Shown here in pieces: positions 35,489-43,260 of a stretch of 64,000 nt of DNA (its first letter is position 1; every line of letters begins with the position of its first letter). Made by a program: the position numbers and the translations under genes. This stretch comes from Parvibaculum sp040390855. Its GTDB lineage: Bacteria; Pseudomonadota; Alphaproteobacteria; Parvibaculales; Parvibaculaceae. The DNA lies in assembly GCA_040390855.1 (NCBI GenBank), contig JAZJXO010000023.1:1-64000 (forward strand), read 5' to 3'. Under the pieces are notes generated by a model. That model ran no database searches, was not told where the DNA came from, and was given only the letters and a program-made list of their open reading frames with translations.

Positions 35489-36529
35489 ATGTCCGAAGAG
35501 CCCGAAGTTCTGTTCTCGCGTGACGGTGTTGCCGGTGTCATCACGCTCAACCGTCCCAAGGTGCTCAACGCGCTGACCTTCGGCATGGTGCGTGCCATTT
35601 ACCCGCAGCTTGTTGCATGGGCGGCGGACGATGCCGTGAGACTTGTGATCATTGAAGCGGCGGGCGAAAAAGCCTTTTGTGCGGGCGGCGACATTCGTGC
35701 GTTGCATGATTGGGGCAAAGCGGGTGACCGCAATGTGATCGACTTCTACCGCGAGGAATATCTCCTCAACACTTATATCAAAAATTATCCCAAGCCTTAT
35801 ATCGCGCTGATGGGCGGTATCGACATGGGCGGCGGCGTCGGCATCTCAGTCAATGGCTCGCATCGTGTCGCGAGCGAGCGGTTGACCTTTGCCATGCCCG
35901 AGACAGGCATCGGTCTGTTCCCGGATGTCGGCGGTACATTCTTTCTGCCGCGCTGCCCCGGCGAGATCGGCATGTTTCTGGGCCTCACGGGCGAGCGCCT
36001 CAAAGCAGCAGACGCGATCTATGCCGGTATTGCCGATGTGTTCGTGAGTTCGGATAAATTTTCTGACTTGAAGTCGCGTCTGGCAGCGGGTGATGCCTAT
36101 GACGTAGCGCTCAAAGGTCTTGCCGGTGATCCCGGATCTGCATCACTTGGCGGATTGCGCGACGCCATAGACAGACATTTTTCCAAAGGCTCGCTCGCTG
36201 AGATCATCGCTTCGCTTAAAGCTGACGGTAGCGTATGGGCAAATAAGGTTCTCACCACGCTTGGCACCAAATCGCCCATCAGCCTTCTGGTGACTTACCG
36301 GCAAATCAGGGCAGGGCGCGCGCTATCGTTTGAAGAGGCGATGAAGCTTGAGTTTCGTCTTACGAACCGTTTCATGCGTGGCCATGATTTCTACGAGGGT
36401 GTCCGTGCCATCATTATTGACAAGGACCAGGCACCAAAATGGCAGCCGGATACTTTGGACGGGGTGAGTGCGGACCTGGTGGACGGATACTTCGCTTCGC
36501 TCGGCAATGACGAGTTGAGTTTCGGATAA
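35489..36529 (+). CDS. 3-hydroxyisobutyryl-CoA hydrolase
   Basis: Crotonase-fold thioesterase that frees 3-hydroxyisobutyrate in valine degradation. The 346-residue length and motifs fit: VITLNRPKVLNALT, the oxyanion segment FCAGGDIRALHDW, MGGGVGISVNG and PETGIGLFPDVGGTFFL with catalytic acidic residues. It starts 1 base after the acyl-CoA dehydrogenase stop. Between it and mmsB is a gap of 80 bases. Confidence 0.93.
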   Translation: MSEEPEVLFSRDGVAGVITLNRPKVLNALTFGMVRAIYPQLVAWAADDAVRLVIIEAAGEKAFCAGGDIRALHDWGKAGDRNVIDFYREEYLLNTYIKNYPKPYIALMGGIDMGGGVGISVNGSHRVASERLTFAMPETGIGLFPDVGGTFFLPRCPGEIGMFLGLTGERLKAADAIYAGIADVFVSSDKFSDLKSRLAAGDAYDVALKGLAGDPGSASLGGLRDAIDRHFSKGSLAEIIASLKADGSVWANKVLTTLGTKSPISLLVTYRQIRAGRALSFEEAMKLEFRLTNRFMRGHDFYEGVRAIIIDKDQAPKWQPDTLDGVSADLVDGYFASLGNDELSFG

Positions 36530-36608
36530 AAGCACTTCACCGCCCCATACATTGTGCGAAGGCGCAGAGAAAAGGGGAGAGGTGGACAAATATTCAGGGA
36601 GACAAACC

Positions 36609-37499
36609 ATGGCGACTATCGGCTTTATCGGACTTGGCAATATGGGCGGCCCCATGGCGCGCAATCTCGTCAAGGCGGGGCATGTGCTCAAAGTGTTCGA
36701 CCTGAGCGAGAAGGCGGTCGCCGCGCTCGTTGCCGCTGGTGCGACCAAAGCCGCAACCGCGTCCGACGCTGCGAAAGACGTTGAGTTTGTCGTGACCATG
36801 CTGCCTGCAGGCGAGCATGTGCGCTCTGTCTATCTGGGTGATGGCGGTCTTATCGCGGTAGCAAAGAAGGGTACATTCTTCATTGACAGTTCGACCATCG
36901 ACGTTCCGTCCGCGCGTGATGTGATCGCGGCAGCCTCTGCTGCGGGCATGACGATGATCGATGCGCCTGTTTCGGGTGGCGTTGGTGGAGCGGAAACAGG
37001 AACACTGACCTTCATGGTCGGGGGAACGGACGAGGCCTTTGGGCGCGCAAAGCCTTTGCTCGAAAAAATGGGTAAAAACATTTTTTATGCCGGCGGGGTG
37101 GGCAATGGTCAGGTCGCCAAGGTTTGTAACAATATGATCCTCGGCATTTCGATGATCGCGGTGTCAGAGGCCTTCGCGCTGGGTGAGAAGCTCGGTCTTG
37201 ATGCGCAGAAGCTCTTTGATATTTCTTCGACCGCGTCCGGCCAGTGCTGGTCCATGACGTCTTATTGCCCTGTGCCCGGTCCGGTGCCGACGTCGCCTGC
37301 CAATCGTGATTATCAACCGGGCTTTTCTGCTGCAATGATGCTCAAGGATTTGCGTCTGGCACAGGATGCATCGAAGACCGCAAAGACGCCTACGCCGCTC
37401 GGTGCGCAGGCCGCGCAGCTTTATGCGCTGATGGAGGCGTCGGGCCATGATGGTCTCGATTTTTCCGGGATCATCAAAATGATCAAAGGCGAGATCTGA
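36609..37499 (+). CDS. mmsB: 3-hydroxyisobutyrate dehydrogenase
   Basis: Oxidises 3-hydroxyisobutyrate to methylmalonate semialdehyde with NAD. The 296-residue protein has GLGNMGGPMARNL at the start, DAPVSGGVGGAETG, the catalytic lysine in GQVAKVCNNM and the terminal KDLRLAQDA region. ATG at 36609 is preceded by CAGGGAGA; the frame upstream to 36552 is noncoding. It completes the valine pathway of this operon down to the semialdehyde; mmsA is not in the window. Confidence 0.94.
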   Translation: MATIGFIGLGNMGGPMARNLVKAGHVLKVFDLSEKAVAALVAAGATKAATASDAAKDVEFVVTMLPAGEHVRSVYLGDGGLIAVAKKGTFFIDSSTIDVPSARDVIAAASAAGMTMIDAPVSGGVGGAETGTLTFMVGGTDEAFGRAKPLLEKMGKNIFYAGGVGNGQVAKVCNNMILGISMIAVSEAFALGEKLGLDAQKLFDISSTASGQCWSMTSYCPVPGPVPTSPANRDYQPGFSAAMMLKDLRLAQDASKTAKTPTPLGAQAAQLYALMEASGHDGLDFSGIIKMIKGEI

Positions 37500-37839
37500 G
37501 ACTCACAAGCACGAATGTATAAGTGGATGATGAGCAAGGCAGAAAATACCAGGCCATTTGGTTCAATTTGGAAAAATCTCTGCATGGATAATTTTTTGTG
37601 AACTTTGGTTTAGATGTGTTGTTCTTTGTTTCCTTCTGAAACGAAACCGTGCTTTTGGTCGATGTCATACGGATAAAAGCAGTATCAGTTTGAGTTTAAT
37701 TCGGTAGCCCACACTTAGTGGTCAACCCACGGTGGCGCGAGAATAAACCAGTCGTTAGGAGGATCGCCCTTAAATTGCACGTCAGGCAGGAGCCGAACCG
37801 GCACCACCGAGATTCACGTGCGTCAGAAGGGCATTTCTC
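37500..37839. other. Intergenic region before ldtR
   Basis: About 340 bases, AT-rich in its first half, with no convincing gene. GGAGGA at about 37757 looks like a ribosome binding site, but no start codon at a proper distance follows. The ldtR promoter must lie here; no clear -35/-10 pair or operator could be fixed by eye. Confidence 0.4.
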
Positions 37840-38352
37840 ATGGGCATTGCAAATTCACAAGCCAGTGTGGTTGTACAGACTGAGGAACGGGCGGCATCAA
37901 AGCCGGCGTATCTCGAAGCCCTGACCTATGTCGAACGTCTGCATCGTCGTCTGCTCGACGTGATTAAAGACGAGCTTGACCGTGTGGGTTGCTCGGAAAT
38001 CAATTCGGTTCAGGCGCTCCTTCTTTTCAACATCGGTGACGCGGAAATGACTGCGGGCGAACTCCGTACGCGTGGTCACTATCTCGGATCCAACGTGTCC
38101 TACAATCTCAAGAAGCTCGTCGAGGCTGACTACATCAGCCATCAGCGTTCGCGTCTTGACCGCCGCTCGGTACGTGTTCGTTTGACCGACAAAGGCCGCG
38201 CCATCTGCAAATCGATCGACGAGCTATACAACAAGCATTGCCGTTCGGTTGCCGAAGTGGGCGACATCAGCATCGAAGAACTGAACCAGATCAACGCGAC
38301 GCTGCATAAGCTCGAACGATTCTGGACTGATCAGATCCGCTACCGCCTCTAA
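37840..38352 (+). CDS. ldtR: MarR-family regulator LdtR
   Basis: A 170-residue winged-helix regulator matching LdtR, known from Liberibacter and Sinorhizobium as activator of the L,D-transpeptidase gene ldtP and of osmotic-stress tolerance. It has AEMTAGELRTRGHYLGSNVSYNLKKLVEADYI as recognition region and RLDRRSVRVRLT as wing. The gene directly downstream is an L,D-transpeptidase, which supports the assignment. AAGG stands 9 bases before the ATG. Confidence 0.88.
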   Translation: MGIANSQASVVVQTEERAASKPAYLEALTYVERLHRRLLDVIKDELDRVGCSEINSVQALLLFNIGDAEMTAGELRTRGHYLGSNVSYNLKKLVEADYISHQRSRLDRRSVRVRLTDKGRAICKSIDELYNKHCRSVAEVGDISIEELNQINATLHKLERFWTDQIRYRL

Positions 38353-38401
38353 TCCAAGCCACCGTCGCGCACGGAATATGCATTTCGTGTTGATAAGCAT
38401 G

Positions 38402-38445
38402 ATTGCCTTGCGCTTTTGTCTTTTAAAAGGACGGCGCGGGGCAAT
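38402..38445 (+). promoter_or_regulatory. Long hairpin in the ldtR-ldtP gap
   Basis: ATTGCCTTGCGC (38402-38413) pairs without interruption with GCGCGGGGCAAT (38434-38445), counting two G-T wobbles, and an inner stem GTCTTT/AAGGAC closes on TAA. Placed 50 bases after the ldtR stop and 68 before ldtP, it may be a terminator lacking a good T tract or a regulatory element of ldtP. Confidence 0.4.
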
Positions 38446-38513
38446 TTCGGTTAGAATTGGGCTTATCGGCGCATATTTTGTCCGATGTTGAGCCGGAATA
38501 AGACGAGGGGTTC

Positions 38514-39803
38514 GTGGGGCTGGAATACAAGCTGAAGCGTTTGGGACTAAGGGCGGTGCGCTTTGCCGTGCTCGCGCTTGCTCTTTGCGGCTTTGCTTCT
38601 GCAGCCCTTGCCGCTTCGTCTTACGATCAGGAGTCCCAGTGGATCGACCCTTGGGCACCCAGTTCGCAACTTCAGGTCACGACCGATCCGGCGCTTAAGT
38701 CCACGGTGCCAATGTTGGGAGATTCTGGCTTCTGGCCGGTTGTCCGCGCGATTTCCATGTATCGCCAGATAGAAGGCTGGGGCGGCTGGGAGCCTATTCC
38801 ACAGGGCGAGCAGCTTCGCAAAGGGATGCGTGATGGTCGTGTACCGCTGTTGCGCAAACGCTTGCTGGCAACGGGCGATATGTCGGCCTCGGAAGGTGAT
38901 CAGCAGCTTTTCGATCAGAGCGTCTATGAGGGATTGCGCCGTTTTCAGTCGCGTCATGGTCTGGTGCCTGACGGTGTCGGCGGACGCGGCACGATCAATG
39001 CGCTCAACGTACCGGTGAAGGAGCGTATCCGCCAGCTTGAAGTGAATCTCAACCGTCTCAACAAAATTGCACCGACGCTCGGCCCCCGCTATGTCTTCGT
39101 CAATATTGCCGGTCAGGAAGTCGAAGCGGTTGAGAACGGCGAAGTCGTGATCCGTAAGCGCGTGATCGTCGGTAAAGAAGATCGTCAGACACCGGAATAT
39201 ACGAGCAAGATCAATTTTATTGCGCTCAATCCCTATTGGAATGTGCCGTTGTCGATTGCGACCAAAGACCTGCTGCCCAAGATTCAAAAAAATCCGAAAT
39301 TTCTGAGCCGAATGGGCATCAAGGTCTTAAAGGCGTCGGGCGGCAGTGAGGTCGAGGTTGATCCCGCGACCGTCAACTGGTCCGACCCGACAGTGACAAA
39401 CCGTTATCGTCTGCGTCAGGATCCGAGCCGGTTGAATTCGCTCGGTACGGTCAAGATCAATTTTCCGAATACGCAGGCGGTTTATCTGCATGACACGCCG
39501 GTCAAAAGTCTATTCGGGCGCAATGCGCGCAATTTCAGTTCGGGCTGCGTCCGTGTTGAAGAGGTGCGTGACCTTGTGGCTTGGCTCCTTGAGGATAATC
39601 AGGGCTGGGACCGTCCGCGCATTGATCAGGCGATTTCGAGTGGCCAGCATCAGGACGTCGCGCTTGTTAAACCCGTTCCGATTTACATGCTGTATCTCAC
39701 TGCGTGGGTCGGTGAGGACGGCGTCGTCAATTTCCGTGACGATGTTTACAAGCGCGACGCATTTGCGGTGCCCAAAGGGACTACACCTCCGCTGCCGAAC
39801 TAG
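38514..39803 (+). CDS. ldtP: L,D-transpeptidase LdtP
   Basis: Periplasmic YkuD-type enzyme that makes 3-3 peptidoglycan cross-links or joins proteins to peptidoglycan. The 429-residue protein has a signal peptide (about 1-33, ending ALAA), a peptidoglycan-binding helical domain (about 130-163, YEGLRRFQSRHGL), and the YkuD domain with H326 in YLHDTP and the catalytic C345 in FSSGCVRVE. The start is GTG with GAGGGG upstream. It follows its presumed regulator ldtR. Confidence 0.92.
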   Translation: MGLEYKLKRLGLRAVRFAVLALALCGFASAALAASSYDQESQWIDPWAPSSQLQVTTDPALKSTVPMLGDSGFWPVVRAISMYRQIEGWGGWEPIPQGEQLRKGMRDGRVPLLRKRLLATGDMSASEGDQQLFDQSVYEGLRRFQSRHGLVPDGVGGRGTINALNVPVKERIRQLEVNLNRLNKIAPTLGPRYVFVNIAGQEVEAVENGEVVIRKRVIVGKEDRQTPEYTSKINFIALNPYWNVPLSIATKDLLPKIQKNPKFLSRMGIKVLKASGGSEVEVDPATVNWSDPTVTNRYRLRQDPSRLNSLGTVKINFPNTQAVYLHDTPVKSLFGRNARNFSSGCVRVEEVRDLVAWLLEDNQGWDRPRIDQAISSGQHQDVALVKPVPIYMLYLTAWVGEDGVVNFRDDVYKRDAFAVPKGTTPPLPN

Positions 39804-39863
39804 CATAGGCTGACGAGAGGGAGAATCAGCGGCGAGTTGCCGTCTGGTCATGGGAGAGCAATC

Positions 39864-40649
39864 TTGCCGAAATCCGGCGTCGCTAAATTTCCGTATCTGG
39901 AGCATGACGGCATTCTCGCTTTCGCCCATCGGGGCGGAGCAGGTAAATGGCCGGAAAATACCATGCCCGCTTTTCAGGGCGCGATGGATCTCGGCTATCG
40001 CTACATCGAAACCGATGTACATGCGACGCGCGATGGTGTGCTGCTCGCTTTCCATGATGATCAGCTTGATCGCGTGACGGATAAGGTCGGCATCATTGCC
40101 GAGATGGATTTTTCTGACGTGTCCCGTGCGCGTGTTGACGGTATCGAGCCCATTCCGCGACTCGAAGAATTGCTTCTTGCTTTTCCGCAGGCCCGCATCA
40201 ACATCGACCCTAAGCGCGACAACGCAATGGGTCCGTTGATTGCGGCGCTACGTGACTGCAATGCGGTGGAGCGCGTCTGTGTCACGTCCTTTTCCAGCGT
40301 GCGCATCGCCGCTGCACGTGAAGCGCTGGGGCCGAAGCTCTGCACCGGGCTCGGGCCGATGGCGACAGCGCGTGTGCGCTTTTCCAGTTGGTCCGGACCG
40401 TTCGGATTTTTGTGGGGCAGTTACACGGGTGGGTGCTTGCAAATTCCGATTGCTCAGGGTGGCATCCGGCTTGTTGATCCGTTGATGATCGAGCGCGCCC
40501 ACGTCCTTGGTTTACAAGTGCATGTCTGGACGATTGACGAGCCCGCCGAAATGAACCGGCTCATCGACCTCGGTGTGGATGGACTGATGACCGATCACCC
40601 GCCTGTTTTGAAGGCGGTTTTGCTGGAAAGAGGCCTCTGGGCTTCCTAA
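39864..40649 (+). CDS. Glycerophosphodiester phosphodiesterase
   Basis: Hydrolyses glycerophosphodiesters, products of phospholipid turnover, to glycerol 3-phosphate and an alcohol. The 261-residue TIM-barrel protein has FAHRGGAGKWPENTM with the catalytic histidine and acidic residues, YIETDVHATRDGV, HDD and NIDPKRDN. TTG at 39864 is chosen since GGGAGAG stands 5 bases upstream; the frame is open to 39837. No signal peptide, so cytoplasmic. Confidence 0.9.
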   Translation: MPKSGVAKFPYLEHDGILAFAHRGGAGKWPENTMPAFQGAMDLGYRYIETDVHATRDGVLLAFHDDQLDRVTDKVGIIAEMDFSDVSRARVDGIEPIPRLEELLLAFPQARINIDPKRDNAMGPLIAALRDCNAVERVCVTSFSSVRIAAAREALGPKLCTGLGPMATARVRFSSWSGPFGFLWGSYTGGCLQIPIAQGGIRLVDPLMIERAHVLGLQVHVWTIDEPAEMNRLIDLGVDGLMTDHPPVLKAVLLERGLWAS

Positions 40650-40698
40650 ATAGTCGGCTAAGGCCGTGAACTTGTGCGACAATTAGCATATAGTCAGT

Positions 40699-40732
40699 CT
40701 GTTCAGGCTTGTTAAGTTAACGCCTGTACAGG
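40699..40732. promoter_or_regulatory. Inverted repeat upstream of hemA
   Basis: CTGTTCAGGC (40699-40708) and GCCTGTACAG (40722-40731) are inverted copies with one mismatch around 13 bases that include GTTAAC. The right arm is itself within the palindrome CCTGTACAGG (40723-40732). It is 48 bases before the hemA start, fitting an operator. It is not an FNR-type TTGAT-n4-ATCAA box. Confidence 0.35.
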
Positions 40733-40779
40733 TGGCATGGTTTGTTGCTGCGACTGCGAACAGTTACAGGATTGTGGCT

Positions 40780-41991
40780 ATGGACTATCAGGCAAAGCTC
40801 AACGACGCGCTCGCATCGGTCCGTGAAGAAGGCCGGTACCGCGTGTTTGCCGACATTGTGCGCCACCGCGGCGACTTTCCCCGTGCCACATTCCACACGC
40901 CGCAAGGCAAACGCGATATTATCGTCTGGTGCTCTAACGACTATCTTGGCATGGGCCAGCATCCGGCCGTGATCGAGGCCATGCATAATGTCATTGACGA
41001 AGCGGGAGCAGGTTCAGGCGGCACGCGTAACATTTCCGGTACAACGCATTATCATGTCGAGCTTGAGCGTGAGATTGCCGATCTCCATCAGAAAGAAGCT
41101 GCACTGCTTTTTACATCCGGCTATGCGGCGAACGATGCGACGCTCTCGACGCTGGCGCGTGTGTTCAATGATTGCGTGATCATCTCGGACGAGATGAACC
41201 ACGCTTCGATGATCGAAGGCATCAAGCGCGGTGGCGGTCCGAAGCGGTTGTGGCGTCATAATGATCTAGGTCATCTCGAAATTCTGCTGAAGCAGCTCGA
41301 TCCGGCGCAGCCGAAAATTGTGGCGTTTGAATCCGTTTATTCGATGGACGGCGACATCGCTCCCATCGGTGCGATTTGCGACCTTGCGAGGAAATATGGT
41401 GCGCTGACCTATCTTGATGAAGTGCACGCCGTCGGCCTCTATGGTCCCCGTGGTGGTGGCATCGCCGAGCGCGACGGTGTGCTCGACAAGGTCGACATTA
41501 TCGAGGGTACGCTTGCCAAAGGTTTCGGTGTCATGGGCGGCTATATCGCCGGATCATCTGTGCTGATCGACGTGCTGCGCTCCTATGCACCGGGCTTTAT
41601 CTTCTCGACCTCGCTGGCACCAGTACTTGTTGCCGGTGTACTTGCCTCGGTCAGGCATCTGAAGACGAGCAGTGTGGAACGCGAACGTCATCAGGAACGC
41701 GCGGCCAGATTGCGCCGGATGCTCGCTGATGCGGGCTTGCCTGTGATGATGTGCGAGAGTCATATCGTACCGGTCTTTGTGGGGGATCCTGTGATCTGCA
41801 AGCAGGTCAGCGATGATCTCCTGCAAGACCATGGCATCTATGTGCAGCCGATCAATTATCCAACCGTCCCGCGCGGCACCGAGCGCCTGCGTTTCACCCC
41901 TTTGCCGGTCCATACAGATGAGATGATGGACGATCTGGTGAAGGCGCTGGATCAGGTCTGGACGCGGCGGAAAATTTCGCGTGCCGCCTAA
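40780..41991 (+). CDS. hemA: 5-aminolevulinate synthase
   Basis: Condenses glycine with succinyl-CoA to 5-aminolevulinate, the C4 (Shemin) route of heme synthesis found in alphaproteobacteria. The 403-residue PLP enzyme has SGGTRNISGTTHYH, DEMNHASMIEG, YLDEVHAVGLYG and the PLP lysine K247 in EGTLAKGFGVMGGY. ATG at 40780 fits the family start, although its ribosome binding site is weak; the open frame starts at 40732. Its end overlaps a small downstream gene by 11 bases. Confidence 0.96.
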   Translation: MDYQAKLNDALASVREEGRYRVFADIVRHRGDFPRATFHTPQGKRDIIVWCSNDYLGMGQHPAVIEAMHNVIDEAGAGSGGTRNISGTTHYHVELEREIADLHQKEAALLFTSGYAANDATLSTLARVFNDCVIISDEMNHASMIEGIKRGGGPKRLWRHNDLGHLEILLKQLDPAQPKIVAFESVYSMDGDIAPIGAICDLARKYGALTYLDEVHAVGLYGPRGGGIAERDGVLDKVDIIEGTLAKGFGVMGGYIAGSSVLIDVLRSYAPGFIFSTSLAPVLVAGVLASVRHLKTSSVERERHQERAARLRRMLADAGLPVMMCESHIVPVFVGDPVICKQVSDDLLQDHGIYVQPINYPTVPRGTERLRFTPLPVHTDEMMDDLVKALDQVWTRRKISRAA

Positions 41992-42274
41992 GCCAATAGG
42001 CAGCGGTGGTGGTGGCTCCGGCCGAGAGGTTATTTTTGAATTTGTTCCGTTGGGCGGCAGTGTGCGGGCATCGGCCATTGATGTGACAACCGGCATTGAG
42101 GTACAGGTCGTCGGCCCCGCAGGCTTTGCGGCGCAGGCAGGCCTTCAGCGTGTAGCACTTACCAAGCTCAGGCAGCGCCTCGTGCGTGAAGGCTATCTCG
42201 TTCCTGACAAAGACACGCCGCCTGACAATGATTCACCAGGCAGTAATTCATCAGGCGGCGGCATCATCGTTTGA
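41981..42274 (+). CDS. Small conserved-looking protein overlapping hemA
   Basis: A 97-residue protein read from a GTG inside the last codons of hemA (11-base overlap). It has a Gly-rich head (GSGGGGSGREVIFEF), a compact core with alternating strands (SVRASAIDVTTGIEVQVVGPAG) and a helix (LQRVALTKLRQRLVREG), then a Ser/Gly/Asp-rich tail. I recognise no function. Its tight coupling to hemA suggests a shared transcript. It is followed by the convergent mucR gene after 13 bases. Confidence 0.6.
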   Translation: MPPKPIGSGGGGSGREVIFEFVPLGGSVRASAIDVTTGIEVQVVGPAGFAAQAGLQRVALTKLRQRLVREGYLVPDKDTPPDNDSPGSNSSGGGIIV

Positions 42275-42287
42275 TGTCGGATACTTA

Positions 42288-42749
42288 TTATTTCTTGCGG
42301 CGCGGACGAGGCACATCTGTAGCGGGGGCTGTCGCGGATTTGCCGAGACCGATTTGCTTGGCAAGGCGCGAGCGCTGTGTCGCATAGTTTGGCGCAACCA
42401 TCGGATAGTCAGACGGTAGGTTCCAGCGGGCGCGGTAATCCTCTGGCGTCATGCCGTATTGCGAACGCAGATAGCGTTTCAGCATTTTTAGCTTTTTGCC
42501 ATCTTCCAGACAGATGATGTAATCCGGTGTCACTGATTTTTTGATAGGGACAACTGGCGTAAGATTACGGTTCGATGCCGGTGCGCTACCGTTTTCCAAC
42601 TCGCTCAGTGTGTCATGCACTGTCCGGATCAGGTCCGGCACATCGCCCATCGCCATTGCATTGTTGCTGACATAGGCAGACACAATCTGACCTGCTAGCT
42701 TGAGTAAGTGAGTGGGTGTCATTCCCGTTTTTTCGTTTTCATCACTCAT
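42288..42749 (-). CDS. mucR: MucR/Ros-family transcriptional regulator with degenerate zinc finger
   Basis: A 153-residue global regulator of the MucR/Ros family, which binds AT-rich DNA and controls exopolysaccharide, motility and virulence genes. It has DYIICLEDGKKLKMLKRYL, then GMTPEDYRARWNLPSDYPMVAPNYA. At the metal site C80 and D83 are kept but the histidine positions carry Y93 and Q97, so zinc binding is probably lost, as reported for some Mesorhizobium relatives. The 5' side is a long AT-rich region, suiting autoregulation. Confidence 0.9.
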   Translation of the reverse strand: MSDENEKTGMTPTHLLKLAGQIVSAYVSNNAMAMGDVPDLIRTVHDTLSELENGSAPASNRNLTPVVPIKKSVTPDYIICLEDGKKLKMLKRYLRSQYGMTPEDYRARWNLPSDYPMVAPNYATQRSRLAKQIGLGKSATAPATDVPRPRRKK

Positions 42750-43108
42750 TGCAGTTGGGTCCTTTGCAAACCCTTACGGCAGCAAATTGCTGTTCGCATT
42801 TTTACGCAGAGCATTGGCGTAGTCTAGGGATATGAAGTCTCTATATTCATGTATTTTAGCCGAGTTGTTCTTTAAATTTAGGATGATTCTGGGTGAACTT
42901 CTTTATTCGCCAAGGAATTAAACTTCATTTTTTGTTTTGTAATCGCGTCTACAAAGTGAATTTTCTATATCCTAGTTAAAACTCATATTACTATTTAAGA
43001 TAATCGTGTTCATTCTGGCTTTACTTATGTATTGGGTGGGCTTACTGCGACGTATGAAGTTGTCGAATGGTTGTCGAGAAATTGCTGTTTTAGCTTTCTG
43101 ACCCGTAG
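42750..43108. other. AT-rich intergenic region upstream of mucR
   Basis: About 360 bases, distinctly AT-rich between 42830 and 43030 with many TpA steps and T runs, which is the kind of DNA MucR proteins bind. No gene or tRNA is seen. It should contain the mucR promoter and, further right, that of glyA. Confidence 0.5.
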
Positions 43109-43178
43109 TGGCTGGTTGGCCCCGTGCCGCGATATGTGGTATGACGCCAGCCAGAGGAATGGGCACCTAGGAGGGCCA
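43109..43178 (+). promoter_or_regulatory. Possible folded leader of glyA
   Basis: TGGCTGG (43109-43115) pairs with CCAGCCA (43147-43153). Bases in its loop can also pair outside: GTGCC (43124-43128) with GGCAC (43162-43166) and TGGCCC (43117-43122) with GGGCCA (43173-43178). The two pairings cross, giving either a pseudoknot or two alternative folds, 80-150 bases before the glyA start. The region is GC-rich, so chance pairing is possible. No known riboswitch class was recognised. Confidence 0.3.
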
Positions 43179-43260
43179 GTTTCGCTTGTGGTCGGTTCCT
43201 TTGCATTCCGGTGCGTTGCAGGGTCCGACGAGCATATTTCCGTTTGAGAAGGTCTATTTG

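Noticed and set aside
37718..37924. 68-residue frame before ldtR
   Set aside because: It runs into ldtR out of frame and has no start signal; the gap looks noncoding.
43032..43247. 71-residue frame in the glyA leader
   Set aside because: Unlikely composition and no ribosome site; the region pairs as RNA instead.
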